Part shown: positions 16,729 through 24,653 of the stretch, one piece after another | How positions within the stretch are numbered: the stretch's first letter is position 1 | Layout of the letters: every line of letters starts with the position of its first letter | Source of the DNA: Lachnospiraceae bacterium | GTDB lineage: Bacteria > Bacillota > Clostridia > Lachnospirales > Lachnospiraceae | Reading direction: 5' to 3' | Assembly (NCBI GenBank): GCA_021203465.1 | Contig: JAJQBC010000047.1 | Location: 1-43,558 of the forward strand | Length of the DNA stretch: 43,558 bases | Notes under the pieces: model-generated | What the model was told of the DNA's origin: nothing | Seen by the model: only the letters and a program-made list of their open reading frames with translations | Databases searched by the model: none | Position numbers and translations under genes: made by a program

Positions 16729-17979
16729 TTACTTCTCGGTAATTCCGTCGATGATGTACTCGAACGACGGAGCAGACGCGAGCTCGGACTCATGATAATA
16801 TCCGTCGTAAATATACTCGCCGTCTTCCTCAAGCGTCTCGCCGTCCACGGTGAAGGTGGAGATATCGAACACATGCAGGCTGCCGTCCGCAATCGCCGCT
16901 TCCGCCTCGTCAACCGCTTCCTGCGTGCCCTCGGTGACGATGTCCTCGTTGAGGTCGGTGATCAGCACCGCGCCGGACGAATAGCCTTCCGCCCAGTCGG
17001 TCACGATCGACTCGCCGTTCAGCACACAGCTGATCGCGTACTCATAGTAGACCTCCCAGTTGTTCGTGGAAGAGGTCAGGGCTACGCTCGGAGCCACGGA
17101 GGTCATGTCGATGTTATAACCGACACAGTACACACCGGCGTCCTCGCAGGCACTCGGAGCGCCCGTCGTATCCGCGTGCTGCCCGATCATGATGCAGCCG
17201 TCCGCGATCAGCGCCTGCGCCGTCTCGTTCTCCAGGGAGATGTCAGCCCAGCTGTTCGTGTACTTCACTTCCATGGTCACGGAATCGACAACGCTCTTCG
17301 CTCCCAGATAGAAGGCCGTAAATCCGGAGATAACCTCCGCGTACGGATAAGCGCCGACATAGCCGATCTTCGCCTCATCCTCGGTGATCTCGCCGTTGTC
17401 GATCATCTCCTGGATCTTCATACCGGCAACGATACCGGACACGTAGCGCGCCTCGTAGATATTGTCGAAGTAGTTATGTACGTTGTCCAGTCCGTAGCTC
17501 GCAGCCTGGTAGCCGGTCGCATGACAGAACTCGATGTCCGGATACTCGCTCGCAGCCTGGAACAGATAATCCTCATGGCCGAAGCTCGTCGCGAAGATGA
17601 TATCGCAGCCCTGCTCCGCCAGATCCACCGCCGCGTCATAGCAGGACTCATCCTCCGGGATGTTTGTCTTCTCGATGATCTGGTCGGAAGAGATGCCGAG
17701 CGCCTCGGCAGCCGCCGCCACGCCGTTGATATGGGACGCGGAATAGCCCTCGTTCTCATCGCCGACATAGATCACGCCAATCGTGATATCCGATGCTGCA
17801 GAAGATGTGGCAGCATCATCGCTCTCCGTCTCCTCCGCGGCTTCCGCCTCCTCCGTGTCATCGGATGTCTCCTCTGTAGTCGTATCGGACGAGCTGTCGC
17901 TCGAACTCGAGCTGCCGCAGGCGGCCAGAGACGCCGTCATGGCCACACAGAGAAGAACTGCCAACAGTTTCTTTTTCAT
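16729..17979 (-). CDS. BMP family nucleoside-binding lipoprotein
   Basis: A 416-residue extracellular substrate-binding lipoprotein. It has a lysine-rich start, a hydrophobic segment and a lipobox LAAC with Cys21 as the lipidation site. A Ser/Thr/Glu/Asp-rich linker (about 22-65) precedes a BMP/Med domain starting at ITIGVIYVGDENEGYS. Relatives (B. subtilis NupN, Treponema PnrA) bind purine nucleosides and deliver them to an ABC importer. AAGGAGG precedes the ATG. It is the first full gene of the transporter operon and lies behind a strong promoter and a possible leader peptide. Binding to bases such as urate or xanthine rather than nucleosides is possible and cannot be excluded. Confidence 0.9.
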   Translation of the reverse strand: MKKKLLAVLLCVAMTASLAACGSSSSSDSSSDTTTEETSDDTEEAEAAEETESDDAATSSAASDITIGVIYVGDENEGYSASHINGVAAAAEALGISSDQIIEKTNIPEDESCYDAAVDLAEQGCDIIFATSFGHEDYLFQAASEYPDIEFCHATGYQAASYGLDNVHNYFDNIYEARYVSGIVAGMKIQEMIDNGEITEDEAKIGYVGAYPYAEVISGFTAFYLGAKSVVDSVTMEVKYTNSWADISLENETAQALIADGCIMIGQHADTTGAPSACEDAGVYCVGYNIDMTSVAPSVALTSSTNNWEVYYEYAISCVLNGESIVTDWAEGYSSGAVLITDLNEDIVTEGTQEAVDEAEAAIADGSLHVFDISTFTVDGETLEEDGEYIYDGYYHESELASAPSFEYIIDGITEK

Positions 17980-17999
17980 AGTACGTTCCTCCTTTTCTT

Positions 18000-18074
18000 T
18001 TATTCTGCCACAGGTTCCTGTCTAAGAGAAAAGGCACTTTTTCCGTGAAGAAAACAAGCGCCTTTGTCTGCCAT
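18000..18074 (-). CDS. Possible 24-residue leader peptide of the ABC operon
   Basis: Between the promoter and the lipoprotein gene, an ATG at 18074 with AAAGGAG about 8 bases upstream opens a frame of 24 codons (MADKGACFLHGKSAF...) ending in TAA at 18000. A 10-bp hairpin with one G-U pair (18056-18065 with 18030-18039) lies inside it. The second arm is followed by a weak T-rich stretch. This could be a translated leader controlling the transporter, or chance. No known attenuator family was recognised. Confidence 0.35.
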   Translation of the reverse strand: MADKGACFLHGKSAFSLRQEPVAE

Positions 18075-18128
18075 AACATAATCTCCTTTATTACAGGGCC
18101 CGGTGGGCTATAAAAAATTTACACCTGA

Positions 18129-18157
18129 ATTATAGCAGACATTCAAAATGATAGCAA
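18129..18157 (-). promoter_or_regulatory. Extended minus-10 promoter of the nucleoside ABC operon
   Basis: On the minus strand, TTGCTA (18157-18152) and a perfect TATAAT (18134-18129) are 17 bases apart, and the TGC just before TATAAT gives an extended minus-10. It lies about 55 bases upstream of the possible leader peptide and 150 upstream of the lipoprotein ATG. Confidence 0.75.
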
Positions 18158-18158
18158 G

Positions 18159-18181
18159 AAAAAAATCAGGGCTGCGGCCCT
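18159..18181 (-). terminator. Terminator at the end of the leftward purine operon
   Basis: A 5-bp stem AGGGC/GCCCT (18168-18172 with 18177-18181) with a 4-base loop is followed on the minus strand by GA and seven T. The stem includes part of the stop codon of the 8-oxoguanine-deaminase-like gene. The next promoter starts two bases after the T-run, so two operons meet with no spare sequence. Confidence 0.65.
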
Positions 18182-19532
18182 ATGCGAGATAGTGGTCACA
18201 GCGCTCCTGCGCCGCCCGCGCCGTCGCCTCCTCGTCGATGCCGACGAGCCTTCCGTCCCTGACGGTGACCCTTCCGTTTACGATCGTGCAGTCCACCGGC
18301 CCGCGCACGCCCACCGTGGCCAGCACAGAACCCGCGTCATAACAGGAACCGACCAGTTCCAGGCGGCGCTCATTGATCAGGAACAAATCCGCGCACTTGC
18401 CGACTTCCAGCGATCCGATATCGTCTCTCCCCAGCAATCTGGCGCTTCCTCTGGTCGCGATTTTCAGGATGTCATATCCGGAAGGCGCCTCTTTGCTGGA
18501 ATTCAGGCGGTGAAGCAGATAGGCGATCCGCATCTCCTCCATCAGGCTGGAACCGTCATTGGACGCCGAGCCGTCGACACCCAGCCCGACCGGCACGCCC
18601 AGCGCGAGCATCTCCGGGATCCGCGCGATGCCGCTCGCCAGCTTCATGTTGGAAACCGGACAGTGACAGACTCCGGTACCGGTCTGCGCCAGAAGCTTCA
18701 GCTCCTCGTCATTAAAATGAATTCCGTGCGCATACCAGACATCGTCGCCCACCCAGCCGAGCGTCTCCATGAAAGCCAGCGGCCGCATGCCTTCGCGCGC
18801 AAGCATGTAATTTTCTTCATCCTTCGTCTCGCAGAGGTGCGTGTGAAGCCGTACGCCGTACTGCCTCGCCAGCCGCGCGCTCTCCCGCAGAAGATCCGCG
18901 GAAACCGAAAACGGCGAGCAGGGCGCCAGGGCGATCTGATGCATGGAGCCGAAGGAAGCGTCATGGTACGCCTCGATCAGCTTCACCGAATCCTTCATGA
19001 TCTCGTCGACGGTCTGCACAACGCTGTCGGGCGGCAGGCCACCGTCCTTAACACTCAGATCCATGCTGCCGCGGGAACACTGCATGCGAATGCCCAGTTC
19101 TTTTGCCGCCTCAAGCTGCGCGCCGATCAGATCCCCCGAATCCGCCGGAAACACGTAGTGATGGTCAAAGCAGGTCGTGCAGCCATGCTTCATCAGCTCG
19201 CCCATCCCGGTCAGGGAGGAAAGGCGCACCACTTCCGTATCGAGATTTTTCCAGATCTCATAGAGCGCCTTCAGCCAGTCGAACAGCTCCAGGTTCTGTA
19301 CCTGCGGCAGATTGCGCGAGAACTGCTGGTACAGATGGTGATGCGTGTTGATGAGCCCCGGATAGCAGAGCATGTGGGAGGCGTCGATCACCTCGTCCAC
19401 CCGGATGTCGGGAAAGCGGCCTATCGCCTTTATGACCTTATCCTCAATACAGATATCCACATCCTTCAGGATCCGGTTCTCGTCGTCGCAGGTGACAAGC
19501 TGTGCAACGTTCCTAATCAGTAATGTTTTCAT
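18180..19532 (-). CDS. 8-oxoguanine deaminase-like amidohydrolase
   Basis: A 450-residue metal-dependent hydrolase of the amidohydrolase superfamily, close to 8-oxoguanine deaminases and to the SsnA/TrzN group. Metal ligands are visible in NTHHHLYQQ (His64-66), HTHLCET, AHGIHF and VDGSASND. 8-oxoguanine deaminase converts 8-oxoguanine to urate and ammonia, feeding the urate pathway encoded here. AGGAGGTC-like sequence precedes the ATG, and the gene follows the XdhC-like gene with no gap. Other possible substrates are guanine analogues or s-triazines. The 8-oxoguanine call rests on family resemblance and context. Confidence 0.72.
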   Translation of the reverse strand: MKTLLIRNVAQLVTCDDENRILKDVDICIEDKVIKAIGRFPDIRVDEVIDASHMLCYPGLINTHHHLYQQFSRNLPQVQNLELFDWLKALYEIWKNLDTEVVRLSSLTGMGELMKHGCTTCFDHHYVFPADSGDLIGAQLEAAKELGIRMQCSRGSMDLSVKDGGLPPDSVVQTVDEIMKDSVKLIEAYHDASFGSMHQIALAPCSPFSVSADLLRESARLARQYGVRLHTHLCETKDEENYMLAREGMRPLAFMETLGWVGDDVWYAHGIHFNDEELKLLAQTGTGVCHCPVSNMKLASGIARIPEMLALGVPVGLGVDGSASNDGSSLMEEMRIAYLLHRLNSSKEAPSGYDILKIATRGSARLLGRDDIGSLEVGKCADLFLINERRLELVGSCYDAGSVLATVGVRGPVDCTIVNGRVTVRDGRLVGIDEEATARAAQERCDHYLA

Positions 19533-20030
19533 TCAGGAAGACCTCCCGGCAAGTCTCTTTTTCATCGTCTTCTCTACCGCGTTCAGAATATTTTCATAGC
19601 CCGTGCAGCGGCACAGATGACCGCTCAGCAGCTTGCGCAGCTCGTCGCGGCTGTACTCCTTCCCGCTCTCGAGGATCTCGACCGCACTCATGATAAAGCC
19701 CGGCGTACAGAAGCCACACTGCACGGCGGTCTCGTCGATAAAGGCCTGCTGAATATCGGAAAGTTCTCCGTCCGGTCCCATCAGGCTCTCGAGCGTGCGG
19801 ATATTCTTCCCCTCCGCCCAGACGGCCAGGTAGATGCAGGAATTGTAGCACTCGCCGTCGATGATCACATTGCAGGCGCCGCACTCGCCGACCTCGCAGC
19901 CCTTCTTGACACTCGTCAGATGATAGTCGTTCCGCAGCATATCGGTCAGCGAGGCACGGACGTCGACCATCGTCTCCCGCTTCACCCCGTTGATCGTGCA
20001 TGTCACCAGCTTATACTGTCTCTCAGCCAT
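19533..20030 (-). CDS. xdhC: Molybdenum hydroxylase [2Fe-2S] subunit (XdhC-like)
   Basis: A 165-residue iron-sulfur subunit carrying two [2Fe-2S] clusters. The plant-type cluster uses Cys45, Cys50, Cys53 and Cys65 (CEVGECGAC), and the second uses Cys105, Cys108, Cys140 and Cys142 (CGFC and CRC). It passes electrons from the molybdenum site to FAD. I chose the ATG at 20030, with GGAGG 8 bases upstream, over a GTG nine bases earlier. It overlaps the end of the FAD subunit gene by 8 bases, so the two are probably translationally coupled. The three-gene layout matches XdhA-XdhB-XdhC of E. coli. Confidence 0.9.
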   Translation of the reverse strand: MAERQYKLVTCTINGVKRETMVDVRASLTDMLRNDYHLTSVKKGCEVGECGACNVIIDGECYNSCIYLAVWAEGKNIRTLESLMGPDGELSDIQQAFIDETAVQCGFCTPGFIMSAVEILESGKEYSRDELRKLLSGHLCRCTGYENILNAVEKTMKKRLAGRSS

Positions 20031-20910
20031 GGATCTCACCTCCCGCCAGACGGATGGATTCGCGGAGCGCGCGCCCCGCCAGCACCTGGGAAATATGTTC
20101 GCGGAAGGCCCTGCTCGCCCTCCAGCTGTCCCTGGGGTTAATATCCTCCAGCACCAATTTTGAGAAGATGTCGATCGTCTCCTCCGTCAATGCCTTCCCG
20201 CGGGCGTACTCCTCCGCGTGCGGCGCGCGCATCGGAACCGGTCCCGCGACGCCGTAGGCAATCCGTACATCCTCGATATGTTCCCTGTCCTCCGTAAGCT
20301 TCACATTCACGGAGCATCCGAGCGTCGCGATGTCCATCGCGTTCCGCATCGCGTACTTGATATAATGCCCGTGATAGCCCTCATAGGCCGCCCTCGGAAT
20401 CAGGATCGCGGTCTCGATCTCCGCAGGACGAAGATCCACCTTCCCGGCACGGATATAGAAATCTTTGATCGGCGTGCGGCGCACGCCCTCCGGCCCGGTG
20501 AGCTCGACAATCGCGTCCCAGGCATGCAGCGTCGACGCGGAATCCGCGCTCGTCACGCCGTTGCAGGTATTTCCGCCGATTGTCCCGATATTGCGGATCT
20601 GCGGCCCGCCGACCATATCGACCGCCTCGCCGAGCACATTGATATACTTCTGGATGATCGGATCCTTCGTAATATGGGAGAAGCTCGTGAGCGAACCGAT
20701 GCGGATCGTCCCGTCCTCCTCCATCGCAACGCCCCGGAGCGCGTCGATCATGTAAATGCTGACAAGCTCCGCCCCGGCGCGCCGTCCCTCGCGCATCTGC
20801 ACGAGCACGTCACTGCCCCCGGCGATGATCTGCGCCTGCGGATGCTCCTGTAAAAGCCGTATCGCATCGGAGACGCTCTCCGCCTCGTAGAGTGCTTTCA
20901 TATCATACAT
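20023..20910 (-). CDS. xdhB: Molybdenum hydroxylase FAD-binding subunit (XdhB-like)
   Basis: A 295-residue flavoprotein subunit of the CO-dehydrogenase/xanthine-dehydrogenase medium-subunit family. The FAD-binding segments IIAGGSDVLVQM (about 28-39) and RNIGTIGGNTCNG (about 108-120) are clear. The substrate subunit is XdhA, encoded 66 bases upstream, and the iron-sulfur subunit follows. Length is close to the E. coli XdhB of 292. A GGAG ribosome site lies about 10 bases before the ATG. Confidence 0.9.
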   Translation of the reverse strand: MYDMKALYEAESVSDAIRLLQEHPQAQIIAGGSDVLVQMREGRRAGAELVSIYMIDALRGVAMEEDGTIRIGSLTSFSHITKDPIIQKYINVLGEAVDMVGGPQIRNIGTIGGNTCNGVTSADSASTLHAWDAIVELTGPEGVRRTPIKDFYIRAGKVDLRPAEIETAILIPRAAYEGYHGHYIKYAMRNAMDIATLGCSVNVKLTEDREHIEDVRIAYGVAGPVPMRAPHAEEYARGKALTEETIDIFSKLVLEDINPRDSWRASRAFREHISQVLAGRALRESIRLAGGEIHG

Positions 20911-20976
20911 CGCGTTCTATCTCCTTCCCTTTCAGGCTGGCATATGCTCCGAACTGGATTCTGACATCCGCCGCCG

Positions 20977-23271
20977 TCATACAAGTCCTTCCTCGCGGAA
21001 TCTTCGGAACAGATTGTGCGGGTTCAGTGGCAGCTCATTGACTGCCACACCGGTCGCCTGCAGGATCGCGTTGCGAATCGCCGGGGCGACGGAACAGACC
21101 GGAGGCTCGCCGAGCGCCTTCGTCCCGTATACGCTGGTCGGCTCATAGTTCTCCACAAACTCGGCCTCGAGATGCGGATGGTCCATGAAGGTCGAGAGCT
21201 TATAATCGAGCAGGTTGTTGTTGAGCGGCCTGCCGGTCTTCTCATCGAAGAGCAGCTGCTCTGAAAGGCCGTAACCGATGCCCATACTCATGCCGCCGTG
21301 CACCTGTGCCTCGGCGAGCGCGGGGTTGATCAGATGACCACAGTCGTGAACATTGATCACATTCAACAGCGTCGCGCGGCAGGCCGGGATATCGACCTCC
21401 ACCTCCGCGATCGTGCAGCCGAAGGAGTAGGCGTTGCTCTTGATCTGATAGGTGCTCTCCGCCGTCAGGTGCTCGCTGTGCGAAAGGCTGTAGAGCGCCT
21501 CCATCGCAAGATCCTCAAGCGACATCTGCACCTGACAGTCCGTCTTCCGCACGATCATACCGTCCACAATGTCAAGGATGTCAACCGGCATGCGCGTCAG
21601 CTCATGCGCGTAATCCAGAATCTTTTTCTTCAATAATAAAGCTGTCTGGTGGATGGAGAAGCCCGCCACATAGGTCTGCCGGGAGGCGTAAGCGCCGGTG
21701 CCGAAGGGCGTCACGTCCGTATCCTGGCAGGAGACGACATGCACATTCTCCAGCGGAATGCCCAGCGTCTCCGCCGTCATCTGCGTGAAGGTCGTATCCG
21801 CGCCCTGCCCAATCTCTGTCTCACCGACCTGTACCTGCACGGAACCGTCCTGATTGAGCACAATCCGGCAGGAGGAGGACTCGAGCGAAATCGGCCAGAC
21901 CGCCGTATTGTACCAGAAGGCCGCGAGCCCGATCCCTCTGCGGACCGGCCCGTCCTGCTGCGCGTACTCCGCGTATTTTCGATCATAATCCATGTAGGCG
22001 CGCGCCTTGTCGATGCACTGGTTGTAGGAATCATCATACAGCACATTCTTTGAGAAAGCGTCCGTATAGCCGACCGGCATCAGGTTCTTCTGCCGGAACG
22101 CAAGCGGGCTCATGCCGATCGCCTTCGCCACATCGTCTGTATGGCTTTCAAAGAGGAACATCGCCTGCGGAATGCCGTAGCCGCGCATGGCTCCCGCCGC
22201 GGGACGGTTTGTAAACACCGTATAAGAATCCGCGTCCACGTTCGGGCAGGGATACATCTGCGGGAACGCGCCCATGCCCTTTGCCGCAATGCTGTGACCG
22301 TGGGAAGCGTAAGCGCCCTGATTGGAGAACATCTCCAGCTTGCGCGCCGCAAAACTTCCGTCCGGGCGCACCCAGGAGATGATGTGGCCGCGAATCGCGT
22401 GGCGCACGCGATTGCAGACAAAGGTCTCCTCACGCGTGCAGTCGAGCTTCACACGCCTGCCGCCGACCAGCGTACAGAGCCAGGCGCAGAGCGGCTCGTA
22501 GAGCACGTCCTGTTTATTTCCGAAGCCGCCGCCAATATACGGCTTGATCACACGCACTTTCCCCCACGGAATGCCGAGCGCCTGCCCGACCACGCGCCGC
22601 ACGATGTGCGGAATCTGTGTGGAGGCCGTGACAACGATTCTGCCCTTATCCATCTCCGCGTAACAGATGAAATTCTCGATATGACAGTGCTGGACGGTCG
22701 GCGTATCATACCAACCTTCCACCTTAATAAGGCCAGGTTCTTTGATCGCCTCCTCATAATTGCCGTTCCGGATACTTGTATGTTTTAAAATATTGTTCGG
22801 GAATTCCTCATGCAGCTGCGGCGCGCCGTCCTCCATCGCCTTCTGTACATCGAGCACAAAGGGATACTCCTCGTACTCCACGTGAATCGCACGCAGTGCC
22901 TGCGCCGCCGCGACCTCGTCCTCCGCGACGACCGCCGCCACGTCGTCCCCATAGAGACGCACATGCTCGTTCAGCATCAGCCGGTCAGCTACGTCCTGAT
23001 GCGCCGGATCCGTCGACCAGGGATGCCCCGCCGTCGGAAAATAATTTTTCGGCACGTCAAAGCAGGTCACTACCTTGACGACACCCGGGATCTTCTCCGC
23101 CTCCGAGCAGTCGACCGACACCACGCGTCCGTGCGCAATCGTCGAGTGCAGCACTCTGGCCACCAGCGATTTCCCGCAGAGGTCGTCGGTGTACTTTGTA
23201 ATCCCGCATACCTTGTCATGGGCATCCACCCTCTTTACGCTCTTACCGAGTACGCTGCTTTTTTCCTCCAT
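20977..23271 (-). CDS. xdhA: Molybdenum hydroxylase catalytic subunit (XdhA-like xanthine/purine hydroxylase)
   Basis: The 764-residue molybdopterin subunit carries the family motifs GGGFGNKQD, GAMRGYG and, near the C-terminus, KALGEPPV with the catalytic Glu. Such enzymes hydroxylate hypoxanthine or xanthine, or purine-related substrates. Clostridium purinolyticum is known to have a separate selenium-dependent purine hydroxylase beside its xanthine dehydrogenase, so this could be a second, differently tuned purine hydroxylase. GGGAGG precedes the ATG. It follows guanine deaminase by 18 bases, which supplies xanthine. Whether this enzyme needs the labile selenium ligand cannot be read from its sequence. 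Confidence 0.88.
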   Translation of the reverse strand: MEEKSSVLGKSVKRVDAHDKVCGITKYTDDLCGKSLVARVLHSTIAHGRVVSVDCSEAEKIPGVVKVVTCFDVPKNYFPTAGHPWSTDPAHQDVADRLMLNEHVRLYGDDVAAVVAEDEVAAAQALRAIHVEYEEYPFVLDVQKAMEDGAPQLHEEFPNNILKHTSIRNGNYEEAIKEPGLIKVEGWYDTPTVQHCHIENFICYAEMDKGRIVVTASTQIPHIVRRVVGQALGIPWGKVRVIKPYIGGGFGNKQDVLYEPLCAWLCTLVGGRRVKLDCTREETFVCNRVRHAIRGHIISWVRPDGSFAARKLEMFSNQGAYASHGHSIAAKGMGAFPQMYPCPNVDADSYTVFTNRPAAGAMRGYGIPQAMFLFESHTDDVAKAIGMSPLAFRQKNLMPVGYTDAFSKNVLYDDSYNQCIDKARAYMDYDRKYAEYAQQDGPVRRGIGLAAFWYNTAVWPISLESSSCRIVLNQDGSVQVQVGETEIGQGADTTFTQMTAETLGIPLENVHVVSCQDTDVTPFGTGAYASRQTYVAGFSIHQTALLLKKKILDYAHELTRMPVDILDIVDGMIVRKTDCQVQMSLEDLAMEALYSLSHSEHLTAESTYQIKSNAYSFGCTIAEVEVDIPACRATLLNVINVHDCGHLINPALAEAQVHGGMSMGIGYGLSEQLLFDEKTGRPLNNNLLDYKLSTFMDHPHLEAEFVENYEPTSVYGTKALGEPPVCSVAPAIRNAILQATGVAVNELPLNPHNLFRRFREEGLV

Positions 23272-23289
23272 AAAGCCGCCTCCCTTTCG

Positions 23290-24570
23290 TCAGCAGAAGA
23301 GCTCCTCTCCCGCCACATATTTTGCCTTGATATCCTGTTCCTGATGAAAATAGAGGAACCGCTCCAGCCGGTCGGAAATACTGTATTCACACGGATCCGA
23401 GTGCCGACTGTCGTCGAGCACGACTGCATCGAACTCATAGCCCGGCTCAAAGCTGCCGACCTTGCCAAAGAAAGCTCCGCCGCCCTTCGTGCCGAGATAG
23501 AAGACCTCCGCGGCGCTTAAGGGGCTCAGGCTGTCGTCCACGAGCCGCCAGCGGAGCTTCGACGCCTGAATCGCGTGCATCATCGACGTAAAAATACTCA
23601 AGACTGTGCCGCCCGCCACATCGCTTCCCATCCCGACGTGCAGCCCCTCATCGAGATAACGCCGCACCGGCGCGATCCCGGAGCAGACATTCATATTGGA
23701 CTCCGGGCAGTGGGCAATAAAGACGCCGTTCTCCTTCATGCGCCGGATCTCCCGCTCATCGGAGTGGACACAGTGCGCCATAATAGTCGGGCAGTCCGCG
23801 CCGAACAGGCCGAAGCGGTCATAGGCGTCGCCGTAAAACTCCGCTTCCGGACAAAGCTCCTTCACCAGTTCGATCTCGCTCAAATTTTCCGAGAGATGGG
23901 ACTGCAGCGGCAGCCCATAGCGCATCTGAATTTTCTTCAGATTTTCCATCAGCTCATCCGTGCAGCTCGGCGTGAAGCGCGGCGTCAGAATCGGCTTTGT
24001 ATTGCGGTAACGCTTCCGGCAGTCCTTCACCCATTCAACGGTGTCCTGAGCGGAGGCTTCCGCGCTCTCCTCACACAGATAATCCGGCGCGTTGCGGTCC
24101 ATATTGACCTTGCCGACCATCGTGCGCAGTCCGGACTCTTCCAGAAGATCCATCAGAACCTCCGTCGCCGGGACATGCAGAGTCCCGAAAATGCAGGCTC
24201 TGGTCGTCGCGCCCCTTCGCAGGTCATTCACAAAAGCCGGATACCGCTTCCGCGCGTAGTCCACATCGGCGTACTTCGACTCTTCCGGGAAAGTATAGCG
24301 GTTCAGCCAGTCCAGCAGCTCGAGATCCATGTGCGTCCCGCGGAAGGAATACTGCGGCGCGTGCACATGCAGGTCGACAAGCCCCGGAATGATCATCCGG
24401 CGGCCGAAGTCCCGCACCGGAATATTCGCGAAGCGCTCCGGCAGGCTCTCGTAGACACCCTCCACAAAGCCGTTCTCACAGACCAAATATCCCCGCTCCA
24501 GAGTCGTGAGCTCCCCGCAGACCTCGCTGTAACAGATATCTCCTTTTAACGCAAACATTGATGGATTCAT
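23290..24570 (-). CDS. guaD: Guanine deaminase
   Basis: A 426-residue amidohydrolase converting guanine to xanthine and ammonia. Zinc ligands appear in DLHVHAPQYSFRG (His68, His70), LQSHLSEN, MAHCVHS and GSDVAGG. The HAPQY segment and the guanine-deaminase-type SHLSEN and CPESN motifs distinguish it from the SsnA-like relatives in the window. I set the start at the ATG at 24570, with GGAG 6 bases upstream; the frame to 24612 has no ribosome site and overlaps the promoter. It has its own promoter (24604-24631) and leads into xdhABC. Confidence 0.9.
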   Translation of the reverse strand: MNPSMFALKGDICYSEVCGELTTLERGYLVCENGFVEGVYESLPERFANIPVRDFGRRMIIPGLVDLHVHAPQYSFRGTHMDLELLDWLNRYTFPEESKYADVDYARKRYPAFVNDLRRGATTRACIFGTLHVPATEVLMDLLEESGLRTMVGKVNMDRNAPDYLCEESAEASAQDTVEWVKDCRKRYRNTKPILTPRFTPSCTDELMENLKKIQMRYGLPLQSHLSENLSEIELVKELCPEAEFYGDAYDRFGLFGADCPTIMAHCVHSDEREIRRMKENGVFIAHCPESNMNVCSGIAPVRRYLDEGLHVGMGSDVAGGTVLSIFTSMMHAIQASKLRWRLVDDSLSPLSAAEVFYLGTKGGGAFFGKVGSFEPGYEFDAVVLDDSRHSDPCEYSISDRLERFLYFHQEQDIKAKYVAGEELFC

Positions 24571-24603
24571 AACAATCTCCGTTCTAAAATTTTTGACAGC
24601 TTT

Positions 24604-24631
24604 ATCATACACTTTTCGCTGCCGCTGTAAA
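24604..24631 (-). promoter_or_regulatory. Internal promoter of guaD-xdhABC
   Basis: On the minus strand, TTTACA (24631-24626) and TATGAT (24609-24604) are 16 bases apart, each with five of six consensus matches. This allows guaD, xdhABC and the following deaminase to be expressed separately from the ssnA-led genes upstream. Confidence 0.55.
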
Positions 24632-24653
24632 TAAAAATTTTCTGATTATCATA

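Noticed and set aside
17980-18128. Purine riboswitch before the nucleoside importer
   Set aside because: The leader lacks the conserved three-way junction sequences of the purine riboswitch.
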